64,000 nucleotides of DNA, from positions 335,001-399,000 of the forward strand of contig NC_092670.1 of the NCBI RefSeq assembly GCF_964355755.1, read 5' to 3'. The stretch comes from Antedon mediterranea (Eukaryota > Echinodermata > Crinoidea > Comatulida > Antedonidae). Every line of letters begins with the position of its first letter. Position 1 is the first letter of the stretch. The notes beneath the pieces are model-generated. The model worked only from the letters and a program-made list of their open reading frames with translations, had not been told where the DNA came from and did not search any database. The position numbers and the translations under genes were made by a program. Shown here piece after piece: positions 48,151 to 59,162 of the stretch.

Positions 48151-48982
48151 ACAGTATTTGAACAAACTTTAAATTTTAATGCAGCACCTTCAAAATTAGT
48201 TTAATCAGTTAAGTAGTTTTCAAGTCCTATTGGTCCTAAGTTTATCCAGAGTTTTTCAGAACTAGAGAGAGATAGATGCCATGTGTTGTGTCTGGCCAGA
48301 TGAAAGTGGCTACCTGTACATTTATATATAGATGTTTGCTGCACAATAATTTAAAGATGAAGGTGTTAGCAAAATGACCAGGTACAATTACTTTGACTAC
48401 ATGCAGTGTAGTTTATCAAATTTAAAACATGAAAAAAAAAAAAAAAATAGATTATATAAATTATTCAGATGAATCCAAATTTGTAAATAATAAAAGAAAT
48501 TACAAAGAACCTTCAATCAATAATAGTTTAAATTGAAGTTTAAATAAAGAATGTGATTTCTTAAGAGATAATCATAAACAGGGAAAAATTTCATTTTAAA
48601 ATTTTTGTTTAGTCGAGAATCATAGTTTTCTATCATATTTTTTGCTACACAATTGTAGAAATGTGTAGCAAGAAGGTTGTTTTGTATAGCTTTTTGCTAT
48701 GCTACACTGGCAAAATTATTCCCTGATAAATGTAGATAATTAAGAGATTAAACAAAAGATTTTAAGTATCAGGGTAAACAAATCAATTGTTATAGCAAAC
48801 AAAGGAGGCCCAAGTAGTGAAGAATTCTGGCAATCACTGAGGGGGGCAAAGTTCAATCAAACTAGCACTAATTGTTTAAAAGTCCCTGGCACAGAAAATA
48901 TTGTTACAATACAAGTCATGAAGAAAGAATGATACTGTATTTTGAATCTTGGTGCCAACCTAATTATAGCTTTTAACATTAA
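48151..48982. other. Gene-free spacer
   Basis: AT-rich sequence with a poly(A) run near 48430. No ORF, repeat or transposon end I can support. Confidence 0.6.
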
Positions 48983-51327
48983 GGCCCCGTTTCTGCTGCC
49001 AAAAATATACCGTATATATACGGTATATTTTATATACGGTATATTTTTTGGCAGCAGAAATGGGTCTCATAAAAAATATACCGTATATATATGCGGTATA
49101 TATACCGCATAAATATCCCCATCGTTTGTGGATATTATACGGTATATTCCAAAATATACCGTATATTTCGTACCCCGTTTCTGCTGCACTCAAAATATAC
49201 CGTATATGTGACCCGGCCCATGACACGAGGTCAAAAACCAACAGAGCGTGACGCGTTTGTTTGGGTTTTTCTGCTGCATTGACACACGCGTGTATAATAA
49301 GCAAGCAACAGATCAAAATATCACTGTGGACTGAAGAAATAACTATTTTTGCAATTCAATTGTGGGGAGAAGCGAAGGTTGGGGGGAGACTACATGGCAA
49401 CAGAAGAGATACCGAGATTTACAAAAGTATCTCAAACAAAATAAAAGCAGAATTTGTGGTAGACTTACTGGGGTAGCACTAACATTTCATTTTGTTTAGC
49501 CATTTGGCGAAAGTCAAAATATTTTTTTTAGTCAAATCATTTTAGCTATAGCCAAAATGGCTAAAGTCAAATTTTTTTTATTTAGCCAAATGAATCGGTT
49601 TATAGCCAAAATTTAAAATTTTTGAAATATAGTGGTCAAAACATTTTAGTCAATTTATCTATGTCAACAGGTCTATACACTGTTCCCTGAACATTTTTGT
49701 AAGGCATTGAGATAAAGAGCCATGCCTAAATCACTGTATGATTAAAAAAAATAATTTTTTGGGTATTTTTTTTACATGATCAAAACAATTGTTCAAATTG
49801 TTTTTAATCATACAGCATTTATACAGTTATCAATTTAATAAGAAACATTTTACAGTTTTCTGAAATCCCCTGAACGCTATGTTACTTTTGTTTTTTACGC
49901 TTGGCTGGTCATGTTTGCGTGTGACGGCTTCCATGGCGTACCAGGCGAAAATCGTGTCCTAGAATCACTCAGAATCACCGCCGCGCAGCGGGTTAATGTT
50001 TTTAAATTGGGTATGCTCAAGAGGTGAGAAAGTGCAGAACCGCCGACCTAGGCCTACAAAATTATGTACAACAACGCAACGGTATATCGTATGCTAAAAA
50101 TATTGAGGAAAATTCCTAGCAAACGAACACTCGTATCGTTGTTAAACGTAAGATAATATAGGCCAAAGCACAGAGTACACGTCTTTCCATCCCTCAAGGC
50201 TGCGCCGAAGCGTTTCTGTCAGGGCGAGAAATTTATCCGATTATTATTTATTTACACAACAACACAGAAGCCGGCGGCCGGTCCCGCTCAGATGCACGTG
50301 TGTGTTTAGCTAAATCCCTGTTAGACACTACCATTTCCCGCATGTTGTTTTGTTTACACTGACGCACGAGGGAAGTTTATTAAGGCTAAAATATGAAACA
50401 TTAAATTGGAAGACTCTAAAATGCATAACGCATACATTTTTGATTTCGATAAGATTAAGACGTCATTCATCAAAGATACTGTAATGTTTCTTTTTAATCT
50501 GAAAAGTACACCCCTATCGAAAAATAGACAATCCCGGTAATTAGCCGACCGGCCGTCGGCTACGTAGTCGATCGTTTGTGCAGCGCACAACACGTGATAG
50601 TTTGGGTAGACTTCATCATCCATGTGTCGTGTAACGTCTGTCTCTCTGTGCAGTCTACCTCTGCTATCTCCATCTTTTTTAAATAACAAAGAGACGCCTG
50701 GTACAACGAAACAAGTTGACGAAAAATGGAGCTTGAAGTATAGTAAACAACGTGATAACGAACAAAATAAATGCTTGGAGATCGACAAATGGACCTTTTA
50801 GTTGGACTTTATGCTTTCGCCAAAATGATTATTTAATTATCTATTTTATCATATGTCATCGCCAAAATGGCTAAAGTAGCCGTTTTATTTTTCGCCAATC
50901 TAGAAATGTTTTCGCCCATGGCGACTTGGCGATCGGCCAGTGCGAGCCTAGACTTAATAATGCCAAAGTTATCGGCAAACGCCGTCGTCTTCTTTGCATA
51001 AATGTAGTCAATGCCCATTCTACATTTCTAGATTGTTTGTGCGATGTAAATTCGTTGCCACTTCTGATCATTAGATTTAAAGTAGCAATGCTAAGACGTT
51101 TTGAGAAACCATAATTGTTTTGTTTTTGTCATGTAACCTCACTACGCGAGACTCTAGGTCAATCCATACTTCCGTCTCACAAAATGCATTTTGGGTATAT
51201 GAAAGCCAACTTTTTTTACAGCCCACCCACGAAGTATGTGCAGCGGAAACGGTGCACGAATTTCATATACGGTATATATACGGTATATTTATACGGTATA
51301 TTTGGGATTGGCAGCAGAAACAGGGCC
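48983..51327. mobile_element. Palindrome-rich TIR element, copy 1 (2.3 kb)
   Basis: The ends are GGCCCCGTTTCTGCTGCC and, inverted, GGCCCTGTTTCTGCTGCC. The candidate 4-bp duplication is imperfect (TTAA left, TTAT right). The left ~240 bp is an array of TATACCGTATA/TATACGGTATA palindromes, with internal inverted copies of the terminal motif near 49040 and 49175. The right ~90 bp has the same at lower copy number. Compared with copy 2 it has about 1.6 kb extra (about 49430-51020) rich in GCCAAAATGGCTAAAG. No long ORF. Confidence 0.8.
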
Positions 51328-51408
51328 TTATAAATACTGTTGGCCTATTGTATAACTTTAAAAAAGAAATCACGGATATAAGTGTTTCTTTATATATAAA
51401 ATAAATAG

Positions 51409-51480
51409 AATAACCAACAATACACTCACGTCAATAACCAACAATACACTCACGTCAATAACCAACAATACACTCACGTC
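51409..51480. repeat. 24-bp tandem repeat, 3 copies
   Basis: AATAACCAACAATACACTCA plus CGTC is repeated three times without change. It lies directly upstream of the LINE leader and may be part of its 5' UTR. Confidence 0.88.
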
Positions 51481-51482
51481 AG

Positions 51483-54400
51483 CGGACGTGTTTCAGTCGA
51501 GCTCTCTAGGCATGACATTTCTCTGAACAATCTACAGTATAGCCCGGGAATTTTGAACGAGTCCGGCCGACACAGATAGGCACAAAGGCACTCCTTGGGC
51601 CTAGTTCAAGTGTCTTTCAACCTCGCATTTTTTAAAGCAACTAAAATATTTTATAGAATGTTGTTTGTATAGCTGTCTGTATATTGATGATATTTTTATA
51701 TGCTTCTTCAAGCTGAAATTTTACATGCATTTTTAATCTGAAATTGTGTACGGATTTTAACTGTATTTGTATCGTGTTTTTTTGTATGATCTGTTTACGG
51801 TACCGTATTGACTCATTTCATAGCCGGTAAGTTTCTTCTAGGTGGATTTTGACTTGGATTAGATTGTTGATTTATCATGGCTACGTTTCGACATACCGGT
51901 TTGCCTACTCTATTAGTGATCCTGCTGGCGGTGATAACAAAATGGAATGCCAGGGACGTCCAGAGAAATTCCAATGATTTGCGTACAAGCAGTCCGTTTA
52001 AGGAATTCTTCACTAGCCAACATGGAATCACAGCACTTAAATTATGTTCTACGTCATACTTTGAAAAGGTATATCCACGCAGACACGGTCACGGAGGAAA
52101 AACTAAAACACGGGCAATACGACTTGGAGTTTTATTGAGACATTTTGCGTTTATGATTCTTGTTTTAAGTGGAGATATATCGTCTAACCCTGGACCCACA
52201 ACTTGTGATCCATGTGGGCTGTGTTCAGGATCTGTGAAATCAAATCAACGAGGTATCTGCTGCGATGGATGTGACTCATGGTACCACATTAAATGTGCGA
52301 ATATCTCTATCAAAGAATACAATCGCCTTGCCAAATCGGATTCGGACTGGCATTGCTACTCATGTATGGTACCTATCTTCAGTGATTCATTATTTGAAGA
52401 TACTATTAATATATCTGATGTTTCGTACACGGAGTTGTTAAATGCCAATTTGGAAAACGAGGATAGGCTGCTCAACGAGTTGGAATGTAAACTTCTTTGT
52501 GGTAAGGGTTTGATATTTATTCACCTTAACGTTAGAAGTTTACGTAACAAAATCGATCAAATTCGAGATATTGCAAAAAATACGAACGCATCAGTCATTG
52601 CAATAAGTGAGTCGTGGCTCGATGATTCAATCAATGATGCTGAAATAAAAATTGAAAATTTCTCAATAGAAAGGAAAGACAGAAATGGAAAAGGGGGTGG
52701 AGTGTGTTTATATATACGCAATACTATTTCATACTCAGTCAGAAATGATTTGGACAGAGAGGATATCGAATGCAAATGGATTGATATAATTTTGCCAAAG
52801 TCGAAGCCAATTTTAACCGGTGTTTGCTATCGCCCACCAAAACAAGGTACATTTTTTAACTGTTTAGAAAACCTGCTTATGACTGTTGGAAACTTCATTG
52901 CTCAAGAAATTATTATTCTTGGAGACTTTAATGTAAATGTTTTAAATTGTAATCGTAACAACTATGAGTCAGTGACTAACTTCTGTAATATTTTCGGTCT
53001 TGAACAACTTATCACTGAACCAACTAGGATCAGTGATAACAATAGCTCAGCAATAGATTTGATCTTTGCCAGTGATCCTTTAAAAATTAAGGCCAGTGGA
53101 GTAATTCCTATTGGACTAAGTGATCACTTTTTAACGTTTTGTAGACGAAAACGGACTAATATCATTTCTGGCATACACAGAACAATTGATGTTAGATCAA
53201 TGAAAAATTACAGTTCTGATTCACTGACTCATATGCTTAATAGTATTGACTGGTCAGATTGTATTAGTTTAACTTGTGTTCAATCTTCATGGGATACATT
53301 TAAAGATAAGTTTCTGCGTATAATTGATTCAATTGCTCCTAAAAAAAAAGTTAGGGTTAAAGTAAAAGATCAACCATGGTTTGACTCCGAATTAAGAGAT
53401 CTTATTAGGCAAAGAGACAAAATGTTAATTAGATATCGTAGTACAAAGGATGTGATGCATCTCAAAGGTTTTAGAAAACTCCGAAATAGTGTAAATTATA
53501 AAATTAAAAAAGCTAAAGTAAATTTTTATTCTGAACAACTTCAAGAAAATAAATACAAACCAAAACAATTATGGAAAGTTCTTAAAGGTCTTGGAACCTC
53601 TAAATCAAATAATAATGACAAGAAACAGGTTTGTCTTGAGATCAACAATGAATATGTTCATGATAAGAAAGAAGTTGCTGAAGAGTTTAATTCGTACTTC
53701 ACCAACGTTGCTGGAGAGCTAGTAAACAAACTTGACCCTCCTAGTAATACTTATAACTTGGAACATGTCAATGTCTTTTACAGTAGCAAAGGTGTCTTTC
53801 CTAATGATTTTTCTTTCATAGAATTATCTGAAGATAATGTTCTTAAAGCTTTGACACAATTATCGACGAGTAAAGCTACCGGAATAGATACTCTACCAGC
53901 CAAATTCTTCAAAGATGGGGCTTCTGCAATAGCAAAACCATTAACTCATATTATTAAGTTGTCCTTCACATCCGGTATTGTACCCAAAGAATGGAAATTA
54001 GCGAGAGTCATCCCAATTCACAAAAAGGGTAGTAAAACGGTGGTAGGCAACTATCGTCCGGTGTCTATACTCTCGGCTTTTTCTAAAGTTGTTGAAAGAC
54101 TAGTACATGACCAATTGATGGAATACCTTAATTCTAAATCACTTATCTATGATTTCCAATGTGGGTTCCGAGCAAATTTTTCGACAGATCTTTGTTTAAT
54201 TCACCTAACTGACCATATTAAAAAGAATTGGGATAAAGGTAATTTAACAGGTATGATAGTCTTAGACCTACAAAAGGCTTTCGATACTGTAGACCATCAG
54301 ATTTTACTAGGCAAAATGGGAGCATTAGGATTGTCCCAAACAGTAATAGGTTGGTTTAAATCATATTTAACAGAAAGATGGCAGGTAGTTGATAATTGTG

Positions 54401-55580
54401 GTACTCTTTCAACGTGGAAAAAAATAACATGTGGGGTCCCTCAGGGGTCAATATTGGGCCCACTGTTGTTCTTAATGTATGTGAATGATATGGAATCTGC
54501 ATTGAGTTGTAAACTGCTCCTTTATGCCGATGATTCTGCTATAGTTGTATCTGATAAAAGTGTCGCCAATATACAAAATGTATTGTCAAAAGAATTAAAA
54601 TCTATTAATTCTTGGTTATTAGATAATAGATTGTCATTGCATCTAGGCAAAACGTATTCAATTCTATTTGGATCTAAACGTAAACTCAGAAATCAACAAG
54701 AATTGAAAGTTACATGCAATGATTATATAATCACAAACAAACCTACAGTAAGTTATCTAGGACTTGAACTCGATAACAATCTAACTGGAGATTATATAGG
54801 TAAATCAGTTATAAAGAAAGTAAACTCAAGGGTAAAATTTTTATATAGAAATAGAAAGTACTTAACTTTCAGAGATCTTAAGTTACTAGCAAATAGTTTG
54901 GTGTTATGCCTTTATGATTATGCTTGTAGCGTGTGGTACTCTGGATTAAAAAAAACATTAAAAGTTAAATTGCAAACTGCACAAAATAAGACGGTCAGAT
55001 GTATTCTTGGTCTTGAACCAAGGGATCACATTGGGGCTAATGAATTAAACAAACTGAATTGGCTCCCAGTAGACTTAAGAGTTAAACAGATAAAACTTTG
55101 TCACATGTATCGTATTATTAATGGATTAAGCCCTACGTTTATGAATGATGGTATTAGTAGAGCAAATGTAATTCACCAGTACAATACTAGATTTGCAACT
55201 CAATCAATTTATAGACCATATATAGGTAACCACTCCCAAACAACCTTTGTTAACACGGCAATAACGTCATGGAATCACCTGCCAAAATTGATACAGTGTT
55301 CAGAAACCATCAATCAATTCAAAAGAAATATCAGGAAACATCTCAAAGAGGTATGCTTGAAAGATTATAATTTATATTTATATTGTTACTACAGTACATG
55401 TGTTATTGTTTATTGTAAATGTTTATTCTTATGGTGTTTTATCCTTAAGGGCCACAATGGAAATAAGTTTGACCTTTGGTTACTTTTTTGTGTTACCCTG
55501 AATTCATTCTTTGTATTTTTTTTTTATGTTGTGTTATTTTATGAATTCGAATAAAGAAATAAAATAAATAAAATTGGAGG
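51483..55580 (+). mobile_element. CR1/L2-group LINE with intact PHD-containing ORF
   Basis: A ~390-bp leader, a 1225-codon ORF and a tail of AATAAAGAAATAAAATAAAT define it. The 5' boundary is uncertain: I placed it after the 24-bp repeats, and no target duplication was found. An intact ORF indicates recent activity. Confidence 0.8.
51877..55554 (+). CDS. LINE ORF: 2A-like motif, PHD finger, endonuclease, reverse transcriptase (1225 aa)
   Basis: The protein carries out target-primed reverse transcription. It starts with a hydrophobic stretch (LPTLLVILLAVI, residues 9-20). MILVLSGDISSNPGP follows, with the 2A-like NPGP at 104-107. A C4HC3 PHD finger spans about 110-163 (C110, C113, C129, C132, H137, C140, C160, C163). 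The endonuclease has IFIHLNVRSLRNKID, ISESWLDD, GGGVCLYI, ILGDFNVN and GLSDHFLTF. The reverse transcriptase has GNYRPVSILSAFSKVVE, IVLDLQKAFDTVDH, GVPQGSILGPLLF and YADDSAIV. PHD and 2A-like sequences before the endonuclease are known in CR1/L2-group LINEs of invertebrates. The last ~60 residues are hydrophobic and may be fortuitous extension. ATG at 51877 is the first in the frame. Confidence 0.92.
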   Translation: MATFRHTGLPTLLVILLAVITKWNARDVQRNSNDLRTSSPFKEFFTSQHGITALKLCSTSYFEKVYPRRHGHGGKTKTRAIRLGVLLRHFAFMILVLSGDISSNPGPTTCDPCGLCSGSVKSNQRGICCDGCDSWYHIKCANISIKEYNRLAKSDSDWHCYSCMVPIFSDSLFEDTINISDVSYTELLNANLENEDRLLNELECKLLCGKGLIFIHLNVRSLRNKIDQIRDIAKNTNASVIAISESWLDDSINDAEIKIENFSIERKDRNGKGGGVCLYIRNTISYSVRNDLDREDIECKWIDIILPKSKPILTGVCYRPPKQGTFFNCLENLLMTVGNFIAQEIIILGDFNVNVLNCNRNNYESVTNFCNIFGLEQLITEPTRISDNNSSAIDLIFASDPLKIKASGVIPIGLSDHFLTFCRRKRTNIISGIHRTIDVRSMKNYSSDSLTHMLNSIDWSDCISLTCVQSSWDTFKDKFLRIIDSIAPKKKVRVKVKDQPWFDSELRDLIRQRDKMLIRYRSTKDVMHLKGFRKLRNSVNYKIKKAKVNFYSEQLQENKYKPKQLWKVLKGLGTSKSNNNDKKQVCLEINNEYVHDKKEVAEEFNSYFTNVAGELVNKLDPPSNTYNLEHVNVFYSSKGVFPNDFSFIELSEDNVLKALTQLSTSKATGIDTLPAKFFKDGASAIAKPLTHIIKLSFTSGIVPKEWKLARVIPIHKKGSKTVVGNYRPVSILSAFSKVVERLVHDQLMEYLNSKSLIYDFQCGFRANFSTDLCLIHLTDHIKKNWDKGNLTGMIVLDLQKAFDTVDHQILLGKMGALGLSQTVIGWFKSYLTERWQVVDNCGTLSTWKKITCGVPQGSILGPLLFLMYVNDMESALSCKLLLYADDSAIVVSDKSVANIQNVLSKELKSINSWLLDNRLSLHLGKTYSILFGSKRKLRNQQELKVTCNDYIITNKPTVSYLGLELDNNLTGDYIGKSVIKKVNSRVKFLYRNRKYLTFRDLKLLANSLVLCLYDYACSVWYSGLKKTLKVKLQTAQNKTVRCILGLEPRDHIGANELNKLNWLPVDLRVKQIKLCHMYRIINGLSPTFMNDGISRANVIHQYNTRFATQSIYRPYIGNHSQTTFVNTAITSWNHLPKLIQCSETINQFKRNIRKHLKEVCLKDYNLYLYCYYSTCVIVYCKCLFLWCFILKGHNGNKFDLWLLFCVTLNSFFVFFFYVVLFYEFE

Positions 55581-55797
55581 AATAAAGTTGTATAGGTTCG
55601 CTACTTGATGTCAAACTTGACGCAACGTTTCCAGACGGATATCGCTTCAAACGATGAATGCGCAGCGGCCAAAGGCTAGGTTGAAACATCAGATTCTCTT
55701 ATGTAAAGAAATGTCTTATCACTGATCATTCAATATTTGGTACAGAAATACTCAAACACATATACCCAAGCATGTTATTTATGTATTTTCCACTTTG

Positions 55798-56661
55798 GGC
55801 CCGTTTCTGCTGCCAACCCAAAATATACCGTATAAATATACCGTATATGAAATTCGTGCACCGTTTCCGCTGCACATACTTCGTGGGTGGGTTGTAAAAA
55901 AGTTGGCTTTCATTACCCAAAATGCATTTCGTGAGACGGAAGTATGGATTGACCTAGAGTCTCGTGTAGTTGGGTTACATGACAGCATTGCTTTCTATTT
56001 TAAATCCAATGAGCAGAAGTGGCAACGAATTTACACCGCACATACAAGCACAATCTAGAAATGTCACTATAAATAAACTCTGTTATTCAAATTGAGTTTA
56101 TATTATGCTATATTATCCTATATTGCCGTTTTAATTTCCATTTTCTATTATACAGTATTTTACCATGATTTTACATCACGTTGTTGTCGTGTAAGAACAT
56201 TCGATTTATTGTAATTAAAATCTCGGTATCTCTTCTGTTGCCATGCAGTCTCCCCCCCAACCTTCGCTTCCCCCCCACAATTGAATTGCAAAAATAGTGA
56301 TTTGTTCGGTCCAGAGTGACATTTTGATCTGTTGCTTGCTTTTACACGTGTGTTTCAACTTTCAATGCAGCAGAAAAACCAAAACAAACGCATCGCGCTC
56401 TGTTAGTTTTTGACCTCGTGTCACGAGTCGGGTCACATTTACGGTATATTTTGAGTGCAGCAGAAATGGGGTACGAAATATACGGTATATTTTGGAATAT
56501 ACCGTATAATATCCACAAACGATGGGGATATTTATACGGTATATATACCGCATATATATACGGTATATTTTTTATGAGACCCATTTCTGCTGCCAAAAAA
56601 TATACCGTATATAAAATATACCGTATATATACGGTATATTTTTGGCAGCAGAAACGGGGCC
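55798..56661. mobile_element. Palindrome-rich TIR element, copy 2 (864 bp, inverted relative to copy 1)
   Basis: The ends are GGCCCGTTTCTGCTGCC and, inverted, GGCCCCGTTTCTGCTGCC. The 4-bp target duplication is TTTG (55794-55797, 56662-56665). The right ~240 bp carries the ATACCGTATA palindrome array and internal copies of the terminal motif. It is the reverse complement of copy 1 apart from copy 1's extra interior. Two C-rich runs lie at 56250-56275. No ORF of note. Confidence 0.85.
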
Positions 56662-56763
56662 TTTGGAATGTTTTGACCTACATAATACCCACACCACCAA
56701 GCTTATGTGACAGTGAGTCTGAAAGTGTTCTCTTCTTTTTATTGTATAGTTTTGCAGTTTTAA

Positions 56764-57494
56764 CACTTTCACCGCCAAAGACGGAAATCTCCGTCTTTCA
56801 ATGCCTAGCGCCAGACCGCCAAAGACGGAAATTTCCGTCTTTCGCTTTTTATTGCACAATTTGTTAGATCAGGTATATATGGACTGCATGTAGAAATTTC
56901 AACATCCAAATCGATCTGGACCGCAAATATTTTGATACTTTATTAACCCCTAGTGCCATTGACCCCAACTGGCCTACATCGCGTCCTATCCGTAAACAAC
57001 ATAATGTGCTTACTGCGGATGAAGCAATTGCAGAAATATTTGCCGACTCTGACTCTGAAAATGAGTATTTATTATCCCCAGATGATGAAGGTATATTTGT
57101 ACCTAAATCTGGTTTATAAAATGTAATAAATAATTGGAGATAATTTAGCTAGCCTGGCCTCTAGGCTAGTTTGTAGAATAGGTTGAGAATCGTGACACTG
57201 ACAGACGGTGCAGCCAGGCTAAAATCCTCATTATCTCTGCTTTGTTCTCCGATTGAGCCTAAAGTGCTAAAAGTGAGCTAAGTTCTTTGTACAATAATGT
57301 GGTATTACAGTTTTATTTCAATAAAGTGTTTGGTGCCATTGGAAAGTTTATTTCTATCTCATTATTTGAGTGTATATTGCATGTTATTCTGATTACAAAC
57401 ACCTTTGCTATGAGCTTTGAAAAACAGGTAAATTTATCTAAAATGGCTGGCGGTGAGGGGTACTTCCTGTATTGAATGCCTGACGGTGAAAGTG
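56764..57494 (+). mobile_element. piggyBac-derived short element (731 bp)
   Basis: TTAA flanks both sides (56760-56763, 57495-57498). The terminal inverted repeat is CACTTTCACCG at the left, with CGGTGAAAGTG at the right. Just inside the left end are two copies of a 22-bp palindrome, AAAGACGGAAAT(C/T)TCCGTC plus TTT. It holds the first part of a piggyBac transposase gene and the element's 3' end, so it is an internally deleted copy. Confidence 0.88.
56934..57119 (+). pseudogene. piggyBac transposase N-terminal remnant
   Basis: This frame reads DTLLTPSAIDPNWPTSRPIR, then LTADEAIAEIFADSDSENEY and LLSPDDEG before a stop at 57117-57119. An acidic N-terminus with LTADEA...IF.DSDSE is typical of piggyBac transposases. 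GAAG|GTATAT at 57089 could be the original splice donor. The catalytic domain is missing. Confidence 0.75.
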
Positions 57495-57641
57495 TTAATA
57501 GTTTGTTTTAAGTGTAGTGTATTAAGTATATGAGGTTCTACAGCTAATTAAATATTCAAGGTCTTAGACCAACACCTCATAAATAGTATATTTACTATAG
57601 GTATGTAAACAAAGACAGCTATCATGTATCAAGTTATCTTA

Positions 57642-58537
57642 GGGCCCGTTCGTACGGGTTGAAATTTACCAGTTATTCCCGCTGTGAAGTCGCGTGCGGT
57701 AATTAAATTTTGCCTCTAGCTAATTAACAAACGAGGTAAAAAGTCCACCAAATTTAGAGGTAAATTCAGCCTACGGGCGTATAATAAATCTCCGATCAGC
57801 CTACGACGTGTAATTAATCTCCGATAACAAGGTTCGTGTTTGAGGCGGTGTTGTCCTTGTTGGTGCAGGGCTAGAACGTCGATCGTCAATCGTTGTTCAG
57901 GGTAGGCTCAAAATCATCGTCAAGTAACATAAAAATGGTCGTAAGGAGTAGGCATATCTTGGCAGGATTTTCAGCTTCAAAGGGCATTAAAGGTGGTCGT
58001 AAGAAAACAAGTTGTAGTTGGTAAAAATATTTAATAACAGCGAACGCCTTTTTCACAAAACGGAAGACATCTTCGATCGATGACAAACAAATTATGCCAT
58101 GCAACGAAGCGTAACCAACAGAAATAACATAGCGTTTTCACAGGATTTCAGGACACCATGTTAATTAAAAAATCGTAACTCTTGAACGGAGGATCGTATG
58201 AGAAAACAAATTACTGTGAAATGTTCTTAAAAGATTGGCCTACATCACTGTGTAATTGAAAAAAATTAGACATTTTTTTGTCACTACTTAAAATCCATCG
58301 AAAAACACCACAGTGTATAAGCATAGGCGTTTGTCACCGGCGTTTTTTCGCGGCAAAGTCGCAGGGCATATGCTTTACACCGTGGTGTTTTTTTCATGGC
58401 CATGAATCATTCAAGCATGGGCATAACTGGTTATAATCGGTAAATAATCTGTACGTACTGTACGAACGGTGTCTGATGCATGCCTTGGGGCTAGGTTGAA
58501 AATAAACGCTTATTTTTTTATATGTACGAACACAACC
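57642..58537. mobile_element. Harbinger-like non-autonomous element (896 bp)
   Basis: GGGCCCGTTCGTAC at the left pairs imperfectly with GTACGAACACAACC at the right. TTA is duplicated on both sides (57639-57641, 58538-58540), as PIF/Harbinger elements do. A 72-codon minus ORF (58104-57886) is not recognisable. Confidence 0.65.
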
Positions 58538-58997
58538 TTAATCTCTAGAATTCACTTCTATTACTGTATAACATCAGTGCTGTGAACATCTAAGGGTATG
58601 TTCAGACTCACGGAGTTACGGTGGAGTTATCTACGCAAGGCGTACGGTAATCCGTGGCGTTAAAAGTCAAGGTGTTCAGACACAACGATTAGCATTCCAA
58701 ACGTCTTGCGTTTAAAGCGGAAGTTCCGTCATACCGAAACGGCCGATGGGATACATACTGTACACACAATAACAACAACAGAGCTGAGAGTGACACGCGC
58801 GAAAGTTTACAACACTAGCTAGGCCTAGCAATATAATACAATGTTACCTTCAAATGTAATGGTTTTTTTGCCAATTTTTTTGCAAATCCTTACAGAAGAT
58901 AGTAATTTCGAACATAATTATTACACGGACAATGACTTTGCCATTATTGTATGATTTTAATTAATTTTGTGAAATCATGTCGCCGACGCCAACTTCG

Positions 58998-59162
58998 TCA
59001 GGAAGAATTTTGCAGTTTAGATGCAATTTCTTTAAAAACAGCCATCTTGTTGCCGGCGCTAGCTTTCCAATTCCTAATTTCTATCTTGTCTATAAATTCA
59101 GGGCTGCCCCATAATGAAATCAAATCAGCCACTTCTGTACTTTTCCATGTAACATGTTTCAT
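58998..59162 (-). pseudogene. Second Myb-like fragment near the Harbinger left end
   Basis: On the minus strand ATG at 59162 opens 54 codons: [40 protein letters not shown] then a stop. It is clearly related to the Myb-like remnant at 9221 ([10 protein letters not shown]...NW+.S.GNKM..F.E.A..L). It is less like the Myb-like gene at 62433 of the same transposon. So a piece from another Harbinger family lies between the left terminus and the transposase gene. Confidence 0.7.

Noticed and set aside
48960-49316. Tyr/Ile-rich ORFs in both strands at 48.9-49.5 kb (also at 51.1, 55.8 and 56.4 kb)
   Set aside because: They are translations of the ATACCGTATA palindrome arrays.
50354-50788. 144-codon minus ORF inside the palindrome element
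   Set aside because: I see no domain, and there is no codon or homology support. Kept out, though an unknown cargo cannot be excluded.
51409-51480. CRISPR-like array
   Set aside because: The three 24-bp units are contiguous with no spacers, and the DNA is eukaryotic.
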